NCBI GenBank assembly: GCA_943328975.2
Contig: CALQCC020000007.1
Coordinates: 1-64,000 of the forward strand
DNA from: Bordetella parapertussis
GTDB taxonomy: Bacteria; Acidobacteriota; Terriglobia; Bryobacterales; Bryobacteraceae
Length of the DNA stretch: 64,000 nt
Direction of reading: 5' to 3'
The notes beneath the pieces are model-generated. The model searched no databases. It was not told the DNA's origin and was given only the letters and a program-made list of their open reading frames with translations. The position numbers and the translations under genes were made by a program. Shown here piece by piece: positions 19,177 through 27,205 of this stretch. Numbering within the stretch: position 1 is the stretch's first letter; each line of letters starts with the position of its first letter.

Positions 19177-19206
19177 AAGCCTTCGGTGCAAGCCGGGGGC
19201 TTTTTT
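19177..19206 (+). terminator. Intrinsic terminator after G8 copy 1
   Basis: A ten-base-pair stem pairs AAGCCTTCGG (19177-19186) with CCGGGGGCTT (19193-19202), with two G-T pairs and a six-base loop. A T run follows. Its 3' half is also the start of the direct repeat at 19195-19223. Confidence 0.85.
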
Positions 19207-19223
19207 GTGCGGCGGATCGTCCG
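19195..19223 (+). repeat. Left 29-bp direct repeat flanking the Mrr island
   Basis: GGGGGCTTTTTTGTGCGGCG plus GATCGTCCG. It matches 20995-21023 at 27 of 29 positions. The two copies bracket about 1.8 kb of AT-richer DNA with a nuclease gene, so they may be the ends of an inserted segment. Confidence 0.6.
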
Positions 19224-19382
19224 TTCAAATCGATCTTTCGAGACGTTGAGATGGAAGGAAGAATTCCGTTTTCACTGTCCGATCCTTCGGGAATGAACGC
19301 AGGAACCCCCGAATAGGTGTGGGAGATGGCGAAGTCTTCTAGCTTGAATTGAGTTTACGCTTTTCGATAGACTCACTGTGCT

Positions 19383-19733
19383 ATGACCGATCTCCAAGAC
19401 AACGTTTTGCCGCCGACGCCAAAGGCTCGCCGCGAGGCCTCATTCGCCAAACTTAAGCATTTAGCTGATGGGAATAAATATGAAATGTCAATAGACAGGA
19501 GCGTGGATCTAATTCGAATTAGACTACACTCGGACAACCTCCCTGGAGGAATACCATTTTCCTATCCGCTGATCATAGTCACACTCGAAGGAAAACATGA
19601 GCATTAGGATGTGATCCCAAGAGAAATTGCCAGATTTTCCTATGTGGATGCGTCCGACCAATGGCAAGATGTAGCAGACCCAGAGAAGACATTTACGGTG
19701 GACAATTTATACCAGCGCCTGTTGCACATATAG
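19383..19733 (+). pseudogene. Unrecognised ORF interrupted by an in-frame amber codon
   Basis: From ATG 19383 the frame codes for 74 residues, meets TAG at 19605-19607, and continues in the same frame with GAT GTG for another 41 codons to TAG 19731. The second part (IPREIARFSYVDASDQWQDV, then EKTFTVDNLYQRLL) looks as protein-like as the first (DRSVDLIRIRLHSDNLPGGI, then PFSYPLIIVTLEGKHEH). The parsimonious reading is one gene of about 116 codons with a nonsense mutation; GTG 19611 could alternatively start a separate small protein. I do not recognise the family. The segment is markedly AT-rich for this chromosome. TAGACT nine bases before the ATG and TTGAAT 18 bases further up form a plausible promoter. 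Confidence 0.5.
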
Positions 19734-19832
19734 CCGACAAACGCACGATTCGCATTGCCGTACAAAGTGGCGGAATTGAAGATAGCTGAGTTAAACTTGA
19801 TCTCCTAGGAATGTGAGCTGGGCTTGGTTGCT

Positions 19833-20948
19833 ATGGGAATGACTCGTTGGACATCGCCCGGAGGGTTCCATTGGTTGGTGGACGGGGAAGCGCGGCGGCT
19901 TGAACTTCCTGATGGCGGCTACCAGATTTTGGCTAATACGTTAGGCAATTTATCGCTGTACCGAAATCAGAATGGCTTCATGACGTACATGAGCGCTCAT
20001 CAGGACCTCGGCGAGGCAATGGCTGCCGCTGAGTCAACACTCGGGAGCCCGAGCGAGATGCAACGACGGATCAGCGAATGGAAGAACAGTCCGCCTTCCG
20101 AAGCGCAACTCATTCTCTTAACCAAGCTGTTGACTCCGATATTGCAAAGAGAGGGCTTGACGGTTGAGAGCACAGACTTGATGGAAGGCGCGCGGGTTCA
20201 TTGGAAGCAAGGACAAGTGAGCAACCTGATCACCGCCCTCCTTTCCAAGAGACAGGATGCAGCCACACTCACGCTCCTCTTACAGGTACTCCCCAAGGGG
20301 ATGATCGCCCGGTTCCGGGACCACGCCGAACAGGTATTCGCACAGCGCCGGGAGTATGTCACCACCTTTCTGCACCTCACATTTTTGAAGGTGTCCCAAA
20401 CTGATGAGTATGGGGATGAACGATGGGATCTTCTACCAGCGGCTATCCAACAGTTCGTGAGCAACAAGCTGCTCAAAGGAATATCAGGCGATGGGCTGCT
20501 CTCGGCACTCACACGAGAGCTACTCCAGGAAGTGTACCGTCAGTATCACGAACAACAAAAAGCCAGACGCACCCACACTACGAACCTCGATGGAATGACA
20601 GGACTCGAATTTGAGCTGTACATCGCACAACGCCTACGCGATGTCGGGTACTCTACCGTCACGACAACGCCAGGTTCCGGAGATTTCGGGGCAGATATCG
20701 TGATCCACGACAACCGAGAAGTTATCGTCGTCCAATGCAAACGCCACCAGGGGCCAGTAGGCGTGCACGGCATACAAGAAGCGATCGGCGCACAACACCA
20801 CTACGCGGCGACCCAAGCATGGGTCGTCGTAACATCGACATTCACGGCTGCGGCAAAGAAGCTCGCTCAAACAGCAAACGTGCAACTCTACGACAAGAAT
20901 AACCTCGCGGCCTCAGACTGCTTCAGGAAGCTAAAACAGGATTTCTAG
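19833..20948 (+). CDS. Mrr-type restriction endonuclease-domain protein
   Basis: A 371-residue protein whose last 115 residues form an Mrr_cat nuclease domain: GMTGLEFELYIAQRLRDVGY, then the PD-(D/E)xK core GSGDFGADIVI (Asp) and VIVVQCKRHQGPVG (QxK). It continues with the AIGAQHHYAATQAWVVVTS strand that closes the fold. The N-terminal 250 residues are not an Mrr winged-helix domain that I recognise; they open with a compact strand-rich segment and are then helical. Such proteins cut modified DNA in type IV systems or act as stand-alone nucleases. TTG 19824 is another possible start. No methylase or specificity gene is adjacent. Composition and flanking direct repeats suggest acquisition by transfer. 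Confidence 0.85.
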   Translation: MGMTRWTSPGGFHWLVDGEARRLELPDGGYQILANTLGNLSLYRNQNGFMTYMSAHQDLGEAMAAAESTLGSPSEMQRRISEWKNSPPSEAQLILLTKLLTPILQREGLTVESTDLMEGARVHWKQGQVSNLITALLSKRQDAATLTLLLQVLPKGMIARFRDHAEQVFAQRREYVTTFLHLTFLKVSQTDEYGDERWDLLPAAIQQFVSNKLLKGISGDGLLSALTRELLQEVYRQYHEQQKARRTHTTNLDGMTGLEFELYIAQRLRDVGYSTVTTTPGSGDFGADIVIHDNREVIVVQCKRHQGPVGVHGIQEAIGAQHHYAATQAWVVVTSTFTAAAKKLAQTANVQLYDKNNLAASDCFRKLKQDF

Positions 20949-20994
20949 TAAACGTACAAATTACCGCGAGACAGAATAACGGATTGTATCGGTG

Positions 20995-21023
20995 GGGGGC
21001 TTTTTCGTGCGGCGGATTGTCCG
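20995..21023 (+). repeat. Right 29-bp direct repeat flanking the Mrr island
   Basis: GGGGGCTTTTTCGTGCGGCG plus GATTGTCCG, two mismatches from 19195-19223. Here it is not part of a good terminator, because the left arm AAGCCTTCGG is absent. This suggests that the original terminator context is at the left copy. Confidence 0.6.
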
Positions 21024-21114
21024 ACCCGCGATAGGTGTAAAATTGTCCTGGCTACACGTCCTTCGATCGCCGCGGGAGAAGTAGCGTACCGTGATCGTGC
21101 ATGGAGGCATAACG

Positions 21115-23814
21115 ATGCGAAAACACACACTGCTCACCCTTTCGTTGCTGGTCCCGGCGCTCTTAGGCCTCGGCGGATATGCCGTCGTTCAGGCTCAACA
21201 AGGCGGTTCTTCGACTGCCGTGAAAAGCGGGCGTTGGTCCGATGCCGCCACCTGGGCAGACAAAAGGGTACCCGGCGCGAATGCCGCTGTCACCATCGAC
21301 AGGAACGTGGACGTGGTTCTCGATGTTGCTCCGCCGGCGCTGCGCAGTTTGACGATCAACGGCAAGCTGAGCTTTGCAGACAGCAAAGACATGGAACTGA
21401 CCACCGAGTGGATCATGCTGCACGGGGAGTTGGAGATCGGTACGGAGGCCAAGCCGCATACGCGCAAGGCGACGATTACCCTCTCTGACAACATCAAAGG
21501 CGAAGATTTCGGCGGAATGGGCGGGAATGACCGCAGTGACCGCGGGATCATGCTGATGGGCGGAACGCTGAACCTGCACGGTGACCGGACCAACACTTGG
21601 ACCAAGCTCACTAGTACGGCCGATGCAGGCAGCACCTCGATCCAGGTCCTGAACGCCGCTGGCTGGCGCGTCGGCGACGAGATCGTCCTCGCGTCGACGG
21701 ACTTCGATCCCCGGCAGGCAGAGCGGCGAACGATTTCCGCCATCCATTCCGATACGAACGGGGGAAACACGATCACGCTCGACAAGAAGCTGGACTACAT
21801 GCACTTCGGCAAGATCACCTTCGACGTCGATGAACGCGGCGAGGTCGGCTTGCTGACGCGCAATATCAAACTTCAGGCGTCGGCCGACGCGGAACAGTCC
21901 TTCTTGGGCGGGCACGTGATGGCGATGAGCGCGAGCAAGATGTTCGTGGATAGCGTCGAGTTCAATCGCATGGGCCAGAACCTGACGCTCGCGCGGTACC
22001 CGATCCACTGGCATCTGATCGGCGATGCAAAGGGGCAGTACATCAAAAACGCCGCGATCCACGATACTTACAACCGATGTGTCACAGTGCATGGGACCAA
22101 TGACCTTCGCATCGAGAACAACGTGACCTACAACGCCGTCGGTCACTGCTTCTTCCTCGAAGACGGTGCGGAGCACGGGAACCAGTTCGTGCACAACCTG
22201 GCCATCCAGATTAAGTGCCATACCTCCAAGCCGTGCGCGCCCACAAACCTGGCCGCAAACGGAGAGAACAGGGCAAGTAATTCGCTGAATCGCGCGACCT
22301 ACAGGGCGGACAGCATGTCCGGCAAGGACACCCTGCTGCCTTCGGACAACACGGTGACGGCCTACTGGATCACCAATCCCGACAATGTCTTCATCGACAA
22401 CGTGGCAGCGGGTTCCGATGAGAATGGCTTCTGGTGGTCGTTGCCGGAACACCCGATAGGGAAGTTCGAAGGTACGGAGATCAGCAAGACCACCTGGCCG
22501 CGCCGTACCAAGATGGCGGAATTCAGGGGCAACGTGGCCCACTCCAACTTCGACGGATTCATGCTGGACCGGAACATCAACCGGGAAGGCGCCTTCGGGT
22601 TGGCCGGCCCCTCGCACGTTGCCAAGGAGAACCCCGCTGACGACAACAGCAAGAGCGTGGAATCGCTCCTGGTGGATCTCACCGCTTACAAGAACCGCAA
22701 TGGCGGCGCCTGGAGCCGCGGCGAGCTGCACGTCTACAAGAACTTCAAGGCGGCGGACAATGCCATCGGGTTCACGAGTTCAACGGGTTCCTTCGGCGCG
22801 GACACATTTACCTCACTGGTGGTGGATTCGCGGTTCGTGGGCGAAACCGACAACATCGGCAACCCCGTAACGCCGGAAGAAAAGGCCTATGGCCGCAGCC
22901 TGCCGAAACGCTCGCTTCCGGATTACCCGATCCGCGCCTACGAGTACTACGATTATCGCCATGACGTGGTCAACACGACCTTCGTGAATTTCCAGGACAA
23001 CAAACAGCGCGGATCAGGCGCGCTTTCCTGGCTGTTGTTTACGGGCGCCGGGGTTACCACCGAAAACACAGTCAAGAGTGCGAAATACATCAATGCCAAG
23101 CCCGTGTACTTCCCGAAGATCGAGTCCAGGTTCGACGGTGACAACCGGAGTGGTTCGGCCTACCGCACCGCGGCGATCCACGATCTGGACGGCTCGACGA
23201 CCGGCATCCCTGACTCCTATGTTCTGATCCACGACGGCGAGAACAACAGCGTCGCCACGGACGACACCTGCAAGATCCAGCCGACCTGGAACGCCTCGGT
23301 GTGCGCGGGGGATATCGGACGCCTTCAGTTCAGCATCCGGAGGGGCGGAGCCACAAGCGGCCTTGGTCTGGCGCTGAAAGATGTTGCTGTGCGGTCAAAT
23401 ACGCCCGTGCGGGCGGTAGCTCCTGCGCCTGCGCCTGCGAAGCCGGCACCGGCTCCTCCACAGCCCATTACCTTGAGCCGCAATGGCAAGGACTTCAGCC
23501 TCACGGCCAATCAGAGCACTGTGCGCGCCGGTACCGAGATCCGTGTGAAGACCGAAAGACCGGAAGTTGCGATCAGCTTGAGCGAGATGGCGAAAGACTC
23601 ATGGGTTGTGTTCGAGCTGCCGGGTTTCGCCAGCGCGACCTCCGGGACGCAGCAGGACAGCATCGACGCCCTGCGCAAGGCGACCGAGACTTCGTATTTC
23701 AAGGCTCCGGATGCCGTCTGGGTGAAACTGGTAATCCCGACCGCCCCCAAGGGCGTTGGCATGGATCAGTTTGGCCCGTCGATTACTCAGACCAGCATTA
23801 CGGTCAGGCGATAA
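21115..23814 (+). CDS. Secreted G8-domain beta-helix protein, copy 2
   Basis: An 899-residue paralogue of the protein at 16446-19154, collinear over its whole length. It has a signal peptide (TLLTLSLLVPALLGLGGYA), a G8 domain (GRWSDAATWADKRVPGANA, TTEWIMLHGELEIGTEAKP), a right-handed beta-helix with NRMGQNLTLARYPIHWHLIG and VGHCFFLEDGAEHGN, a Pro/Ala linker (APAPAPAKPAPAPPQP) and the C-terminal domain (ITLSRNGKDFSLTANQSTV). The linker and the distal helix are the most diverged parts. GGAGG (21103-21107) lies seven bases before ATG 21115. Before the Mrr island was inserted, copies 1 and 2 were probably adjacent, a tandem duplication. A carbohydrate substrate is inferred from animal homologues only. 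Confidence 0.88.
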   Translation: MRKHTLLTLSLLVPALLGLGGYAVVQAQQGGSSTAVKSGRWSDAATWADKRVPGANAAVTIDRNVDVVLDVAPPALRSLTINGKLSFADSKDMELTTEWIMLHGELEIGTEAKPHTRKATITLSDNIKGEDFGGMGGNDRSDRGIMLMGGTLNLHGDRTNTWTKLTSTADAGSTSIQVLNAAGWRVGDEIVLASTDFDPRQAERRTISAIHSDTNGGNTITLDKKLDYMHFGKITFDVDERGEVGLLTRNIKLQASADAEQSFLGGHVMAMSASKMFVDSVEFNRMGQNLTLARYPIHWHLIGDAKGQYIKNAAIHDTYNRCVTVHGTNDLRIENNVTYNAVGHCFFLEDGAEHGNQFVHNLAIQIKCHTSKPCAPTNLAANGENRASNSLNRATYRADSMSGKDTLLPSDNTVTAYWITNPDNVFIDNVAAGSDENGFWWSLPEHPIGKFEGTEISKTTWPRRTKMAEFRGNVAHSNFDGFMLDRNINREGAFGLAGPSHVAKENPADDNSKSVESLLVDLTAYKNRNGGAWSRGELHVYKNFKAADNAIGFTSSTGSFGADTFTSLVVDSRFVGETDNIGNPVTPEEKAYGRSLPKRSLPDYPIRAYEYYDYRHDVVNTTFVNFQDNKQRGSGALSWLLFTGAGVTTENTVKSAKYINAKPVYFPKIESRFDGDNRSGSAYRTAAIHDLDGSTTGIPDSYVLIHDGENNSVATDDTCKIQPTWNASVCAGDIGRLQFSIRRGGATSGLGLALKDVAVRSNTPVRAVAPAPAPAKPAPAPPQPITLSRNGKDFSLTANQSTVRAGTEIRVKTERPEVAISLSEMAKDSWVVFELPGFASATSGTQQDSIDALRKATETSYFKAPDAVWVKLVIPTAPKGVGMDQFGPSITQTSITVRR

Positions 23815-24049
23815 GCACCTTATTTGCGAACTGGACAAAGCCCCCGGGCGCGACCCCAGCCATTTGCTGGTGAGTCTGCGTGAGAAAGAGGCCATCGGTC
23901 GCTATGATTCTCGCCACGCCCCATCCAACACTGTAGACGGTGTCATCTTTCACCCCGTAGTCAAAATTGTAGATGGGTAGGGACGCTTGAGTTCGGCGCC
24001 ACGCCTATGATATCTTCGCTCCAGAATTCTGAGGGTAAAGGGTGTTCTC

Positions 24050-25147
24050 ATGAAAGCGATCCGGCGACTTTTGGGGAGGCGCGAGACCTTCGTTGCCGTC
24101 GCGCTGTTGATGATGCAGGGTCGCGTGCCTGGGCAGGGGCCCAGCGCTATCGATCGCGGGTATATGCACATCGAAAGTGGCGGCGTCCCAGGCGAGCCGA
24201 AAGAGGCGCAGCTCGCGCGAGCGCTCACGGCTGGTCCCCGTACGATCGTCGGCGAAGCGCGCGTCATTGGCGTGGATGCGGAAGGCAAAACGATTGTCTT
24301 GCGGGAAGGCTCGAATGGATTTGTTTGCCAGCCCGGCAATCCCAAGGTTGTTGGACGGCCCGCCTCCTGTTCGAATGCCGCGGCTCTCCAATGGATCGCC
24401 GACCTGGCGGCGGGAAAGCCAAGCCCCACAAACACGCAAGCGGGCTTCATCTACATGCTGGCAGGAGCGACCGAACGTGATGCTTCGGGATCGACGAGGA
24501 CGATTGGGCCGCAGTGGATGATCGTTTGGCCGTTCGATCCAGCGGCAACAGGACTCTCCGCAACCCCGAAAGACACTGGCGCCTACATCCGTTGGGCCGG
24601 AACTCCCTACGCGCACTTGAACATCATGGGGCAAGCGGTGGGCTCCCCAGTGATTCATCTGGCCTCCGAGCACGCGGGTCATATGGCGGCGATGGCCGTG
24701 CATGACGGCTCGGCTGCTGTTGCGGGCACGAATGAGTCCGCAGAAGTTCAAATCGCGCGCGCGATCAGCGCCGGGCCGAAACACGTCACGGATGGAGCCC
24801 GGATCATGGGTGCGGACGCGCAGGGCAAAGCCATTGTGCTGCGCGAGGGTGACAACGGATTCGTGTGTCAAGCCGGCAGCCTCACAGTTGTCGGCCAACC
24901 TCCGCAGTGTAGCTCCACAAAATCAAAGCCGGCTATCTGGTACATGCTCGCTGGGGCCACGCAGCGAAGTGTCACGGATCCGAATGACGACGCCAGTCCG
25001 TCGCTCGCCATTGCTCCGCATTGGATGATCATGATGCGGTTCGATCCGAAGATTTCGGGCATAGCGGAGGCCTACAGCGATACGGGTGCATACTTGATGT
25101 GGTCTGACACCCCTAAGGGCCACATGCATATCAATGGAGCCCCTTAG
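24050..25147 (+). CDS. Secreted protein with two copies of an unrecognised domain
   Basis: A 365-residue protein with an N-terminal signal-like segment (ETFVAVALLMMQGRVPGQ). Residues 53-192 and 233-362 are two copies of the same domain. Each has, in order, AxxxxARAxxAGP, RVIGVDAEGKTIVLREG or RIMGADAQGKAIVLREG, NGFVCQ (C93, C273), VVGxPxxCS (C107, C287), YMLAGATxR, IxPxWMI, FDPxxxG and DTGAYxxWxxTPxxHxxI. The two conserved Cys could form a disulfide in each domain. The repeats are about 50 percent identical by eye. I do not recognise the family, and no catalytic motif is obvious. It lies between G8 copy 2 and the G8 fragment. AAAGGGTG precedes the ATG. Confidence 0.75.
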   Translation: MKAIRRLLGRRETFVAVALLMMQGRVPGQGPSAIDRGYMHIESGGVPGEPKEAQLARALTAGPRTIVGEARVIGVDAEGKTIVLREGSNGFVCQPGNPKVVGRPASCSNAAALQWIADLAAGKPSPTNTQAGFIYMLAGATERDASGSTRTIGPQWMIVWPFDPAATGLSATPKDTGAYIRWAGTPYAHLNIMGQAVGSPVIHLASEHAGHMAAMAVHDGSAAVAGTNESAEVQIARAISAGPKHVTDGARIMGADAQGKAIVLREGDNGFVCQAGSLTVVGQPPQCSSTKSKPAIWYMLAGATQRSVTDPNDDASPSLAIAPHWMIMMRFDPKISGIAEAYSDTGAYLMWSDTPKGHMHINGAP

Positions 25148-25354
25148 CATCTCAAACACAGCCGACTACCCAGTCTGAGGCAGACGGACCAAGGTGAACG
25201 TCAGGCGAGTGTTGCTCGCGAGATCAATTCCGCGAAACAGCTAGGGCTTGGAGCACATCCGCCTCTGCCGGCGAAATCGGCATAGAATGGAATCCCAGCA
25301 GACAGGCCCCTGTGAGAAGAGAACACTCCCGACTGCCCGTCCGATTCTGCTTTA

Positions 25355-25664
25355 TCGCCCTTGCCGCAATGGCAAGGACTTCAAGATCACGAACAATCAG
25401 AGCACTGTAAGACCGGAAGTTTCCATCAGCTTGACCGAAATGGCCAAAGACTCATGGGTCGTGTTCGAGCTGCCGGGTTTCGCCAACGCGACCTCCGGGA
25501 AGCAGCAGGACAGCATCGACGCCCTGCGCAAGGCGACCGAGACTTCGTATTTCAAGGGTTCGGATGCCGTCTGGGTGAAACTGGTCATCCCGACCGCCCC
25601 CAAGGGCATTGGCATGGATCAGTTTCTCACGGGGGATCAAGCCAGCATTACGGTAAGGCGATAA
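25355..25664 (+). pseudogene. 3' fragment of a third G8-protein gene
   Basis: The encoded segment (CRNGKDFKITNNQSTV, KDSWVVFELPGFANATSG, QQDSIDALRKATETSYFKGS, VWVKLVIPTAPKGIGMDQF, ITVRR) is nearly identical to the last 115 residues of G8 copy 2. An in-frame deletion of 33 bases removes the equivalent of AGTEIRVKTER. The match continues past the stop codon (GATAAGCACCTTATT in both), so this is a DNA-level duplication. Upstream of about 25355 nothing resembles the G8 protein and there is no signal peptide. The frame is open back to 25248 and could be translated, but as a remnant I expect no function. Confidence 0.75.
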
Positions 25665-25784
25665 GCACCTTATTCGTCGGCCAAGTACCTGCACCCTTGC
25701 TCCGCCACGTCATCCCGCCTTACACTCTGTAACGGGCCGGTGCACGGCATTCACATGGCCGGCATGAGGACAGAAGGAGTGTGT

Positions 25785-26516
25785 ATGAAGTACTTGCTGC
25801 TGGTGGTTGCGTTGACGTTGCCGTTGTTGGGGCAGCGGTCCATTCCGGACTATCCCAAAGGTCCGCCGCCGAAGACGGCCAGCGGCAAGCCCGATTTTAG
25901 CGGCGTGTGGCAAACGCCCCGGATGGCTGACGTCACCAAGGACACCGAATGCTGCGAGGGCGTGCCGGTGCTTCCGTACACGGCTTGGGGCAAGCAGGCC
26001 TGGGAAACCTACGACGATGAAAAGGAAGACTACGCGGGCTCCTGTCTTCCGTTCGGGTTGCTGCGTTCCATCGGCGGGCCGCATCCGGCGCAGATCGCGC
26101 AGACCGACAAATACGTCATCTTCCTATTTGAACAGAACACCTGGTACCACACGGCCAAGTTCGCCACCGAGTTCCCCCAGGATATGTACCCTACCTGGTT
26201 TGGCACCTCGATCGCCCGCTGGGAAGGCGACACGCTGGTGATCGAAACACGGGGGTTCAATGGCTTTACCCGCATCGATACCATCGGGCATCCGGTGAGC
26301 GATCAGCTCCACACCGTGGAACGCTACCGCCGGCCTGAGATGGGCCGCATCGAGTACAGCATCACGATCGACGATCCCAAGACTTACACCGAACCTTGGA
26401 CCAGCTACCGGAATTGGTATCTGCAGCCGGATTGGGAGCTTTTGGAGTACTCCTGCGAGGAGAACAACAAGAGCCTGTGGGAAGGTCGCATCAAGCCGCC
26501 CAAACTCACGCAGTAG
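25785..26516 (+). CDS. Secreted acidobacterial paralogue family, copy B
   Basis: A 243-residue exported protein (signal MKYLLLVVALTLPLLGQ, cleavage after about residue 17). Landmarks shared with the genes at 12496 and 40050: TASGKPDFSGVWQTP, LPYTAWGKQAWE, CLPFGLLR, WFGTSIARWEGDTLVIETRG, GHPVSDQLHTVERYRR, the YSITIDDPKTYTEPWT strand and LEYSCEENNKSLW. The GTP-like acidic pair CCEG near residue 60 is specific to this copy. AAGGAG (25774-25779) lies five bases before ATG 25785, so I rejected the longer in-frame start at 25740. The function is unknown; a secreted, mostly beta protein. Confidence 0.82.
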   Translation: MKYLLLVVALTLPLLGQRSIPDYPKGPPPKTASGKPDFSGVWQTPRMADVTKDTECCEGVPVLPYTAWGKQAWETYDDEKEDYAGSCLPFGLLRSIGGPHPAQIAQTDKYVIFLFEQNTWYHTAKFATEFPQDMYPTWFGTSIARWEGDTLVIETRGFNGFTRIDTIGHPVSDQLHTVERYRRPEMGRIEYSITIDDPKTYTEPWTSYRNWYLQPDWELLEYSCEENNKSLWEGRIKPPKLTQ

Positions 26517-27205
26517 GTGTCCGTTTGGGGGCTCAAGGTCTAGCTTGAGCTAGGCCCCTCGAAGCGCATCCGCGACGACATTCAAAATCTCCCCCCGTGA
26601 GAGATCTACGAGCAATCGCAGCGCCGCTACACGGTCCACCTCGCCCATCCAGTCTCGATTGCCAAGGTGCTACGCTGCGACCCAATGCCGACCCACAGAC
26701 GCTGACCGTAATGCCCCAGGCGGCTAATAGGCGGGTCACAGTGCGTCCAGCAGAAGGCGCGCCACTCACGATCAGAAGATGGGTAACTCCTGTGTTACGG
26801 GCTACTCGGAAGTTTCCAGTCTTCAAACCGCTGTCCGGAAGTCCCGCTCTGGGAAATAGTGTGTGATCCCGAAAAACCGTTACCCCACGTTCCTTCCCCA
26901 TATCTCCTTCCTCCTCCACTACCTGCCGCACCAACCACCATCGCACCGCGTTCCCCCGTGCTAACCCTCGGGAGTCATGCGACGACCGACCACTCACAAG
27001 CAACGCCCCAGGCTCCGCGCACCCCTCGAAGAATCTGCTCCACTGGCAAAACGCCAAACGAACCCATTTTCTGCGCCCAACCCGAAGAAAACCCAACCAT
27101 TTCCGCGCCGAAAAACGAACCCATTTTCACCTCGGAAACGAACCCGCGATTCAAGCGGTCACACCGTAGATGTTAAGATAGTGGGTTCTCAACACCCCTA
27201 AAAAC
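26517..27205. other. Intergenic region with repeats, no gene recognised
   Basis: 689 bases without a credible gene on either strand. It contains copy 2 of the dispersed repeat (26961-27055) and then AAACGAACCCATTTTC twice (27056-27071 and 27113-27128), with a third partial copy at about 27136. TAAGAT at 27174-27179 may be the -10 for the aldolase gene, 26 bases before its ATG. Confidence 0.5.
26961..27055. repeat. Dispersed intergenic repeat, copy 2
   Basis: Homologous to 13463-13560; core CTCACAAGCAACGC at about 26993-27006 with CATGCGACGACCGACCA just before. It stands immediately 5' of a run of shorter repeats. Confidence 0.45.

Noticed and set aside
26977-27201. 74-codon frame with repeated TNPF motifs
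   Set aside because: Encoded by short DNA repeats; basic, low-complexity product with no start signal. Treated as repeat DNA.
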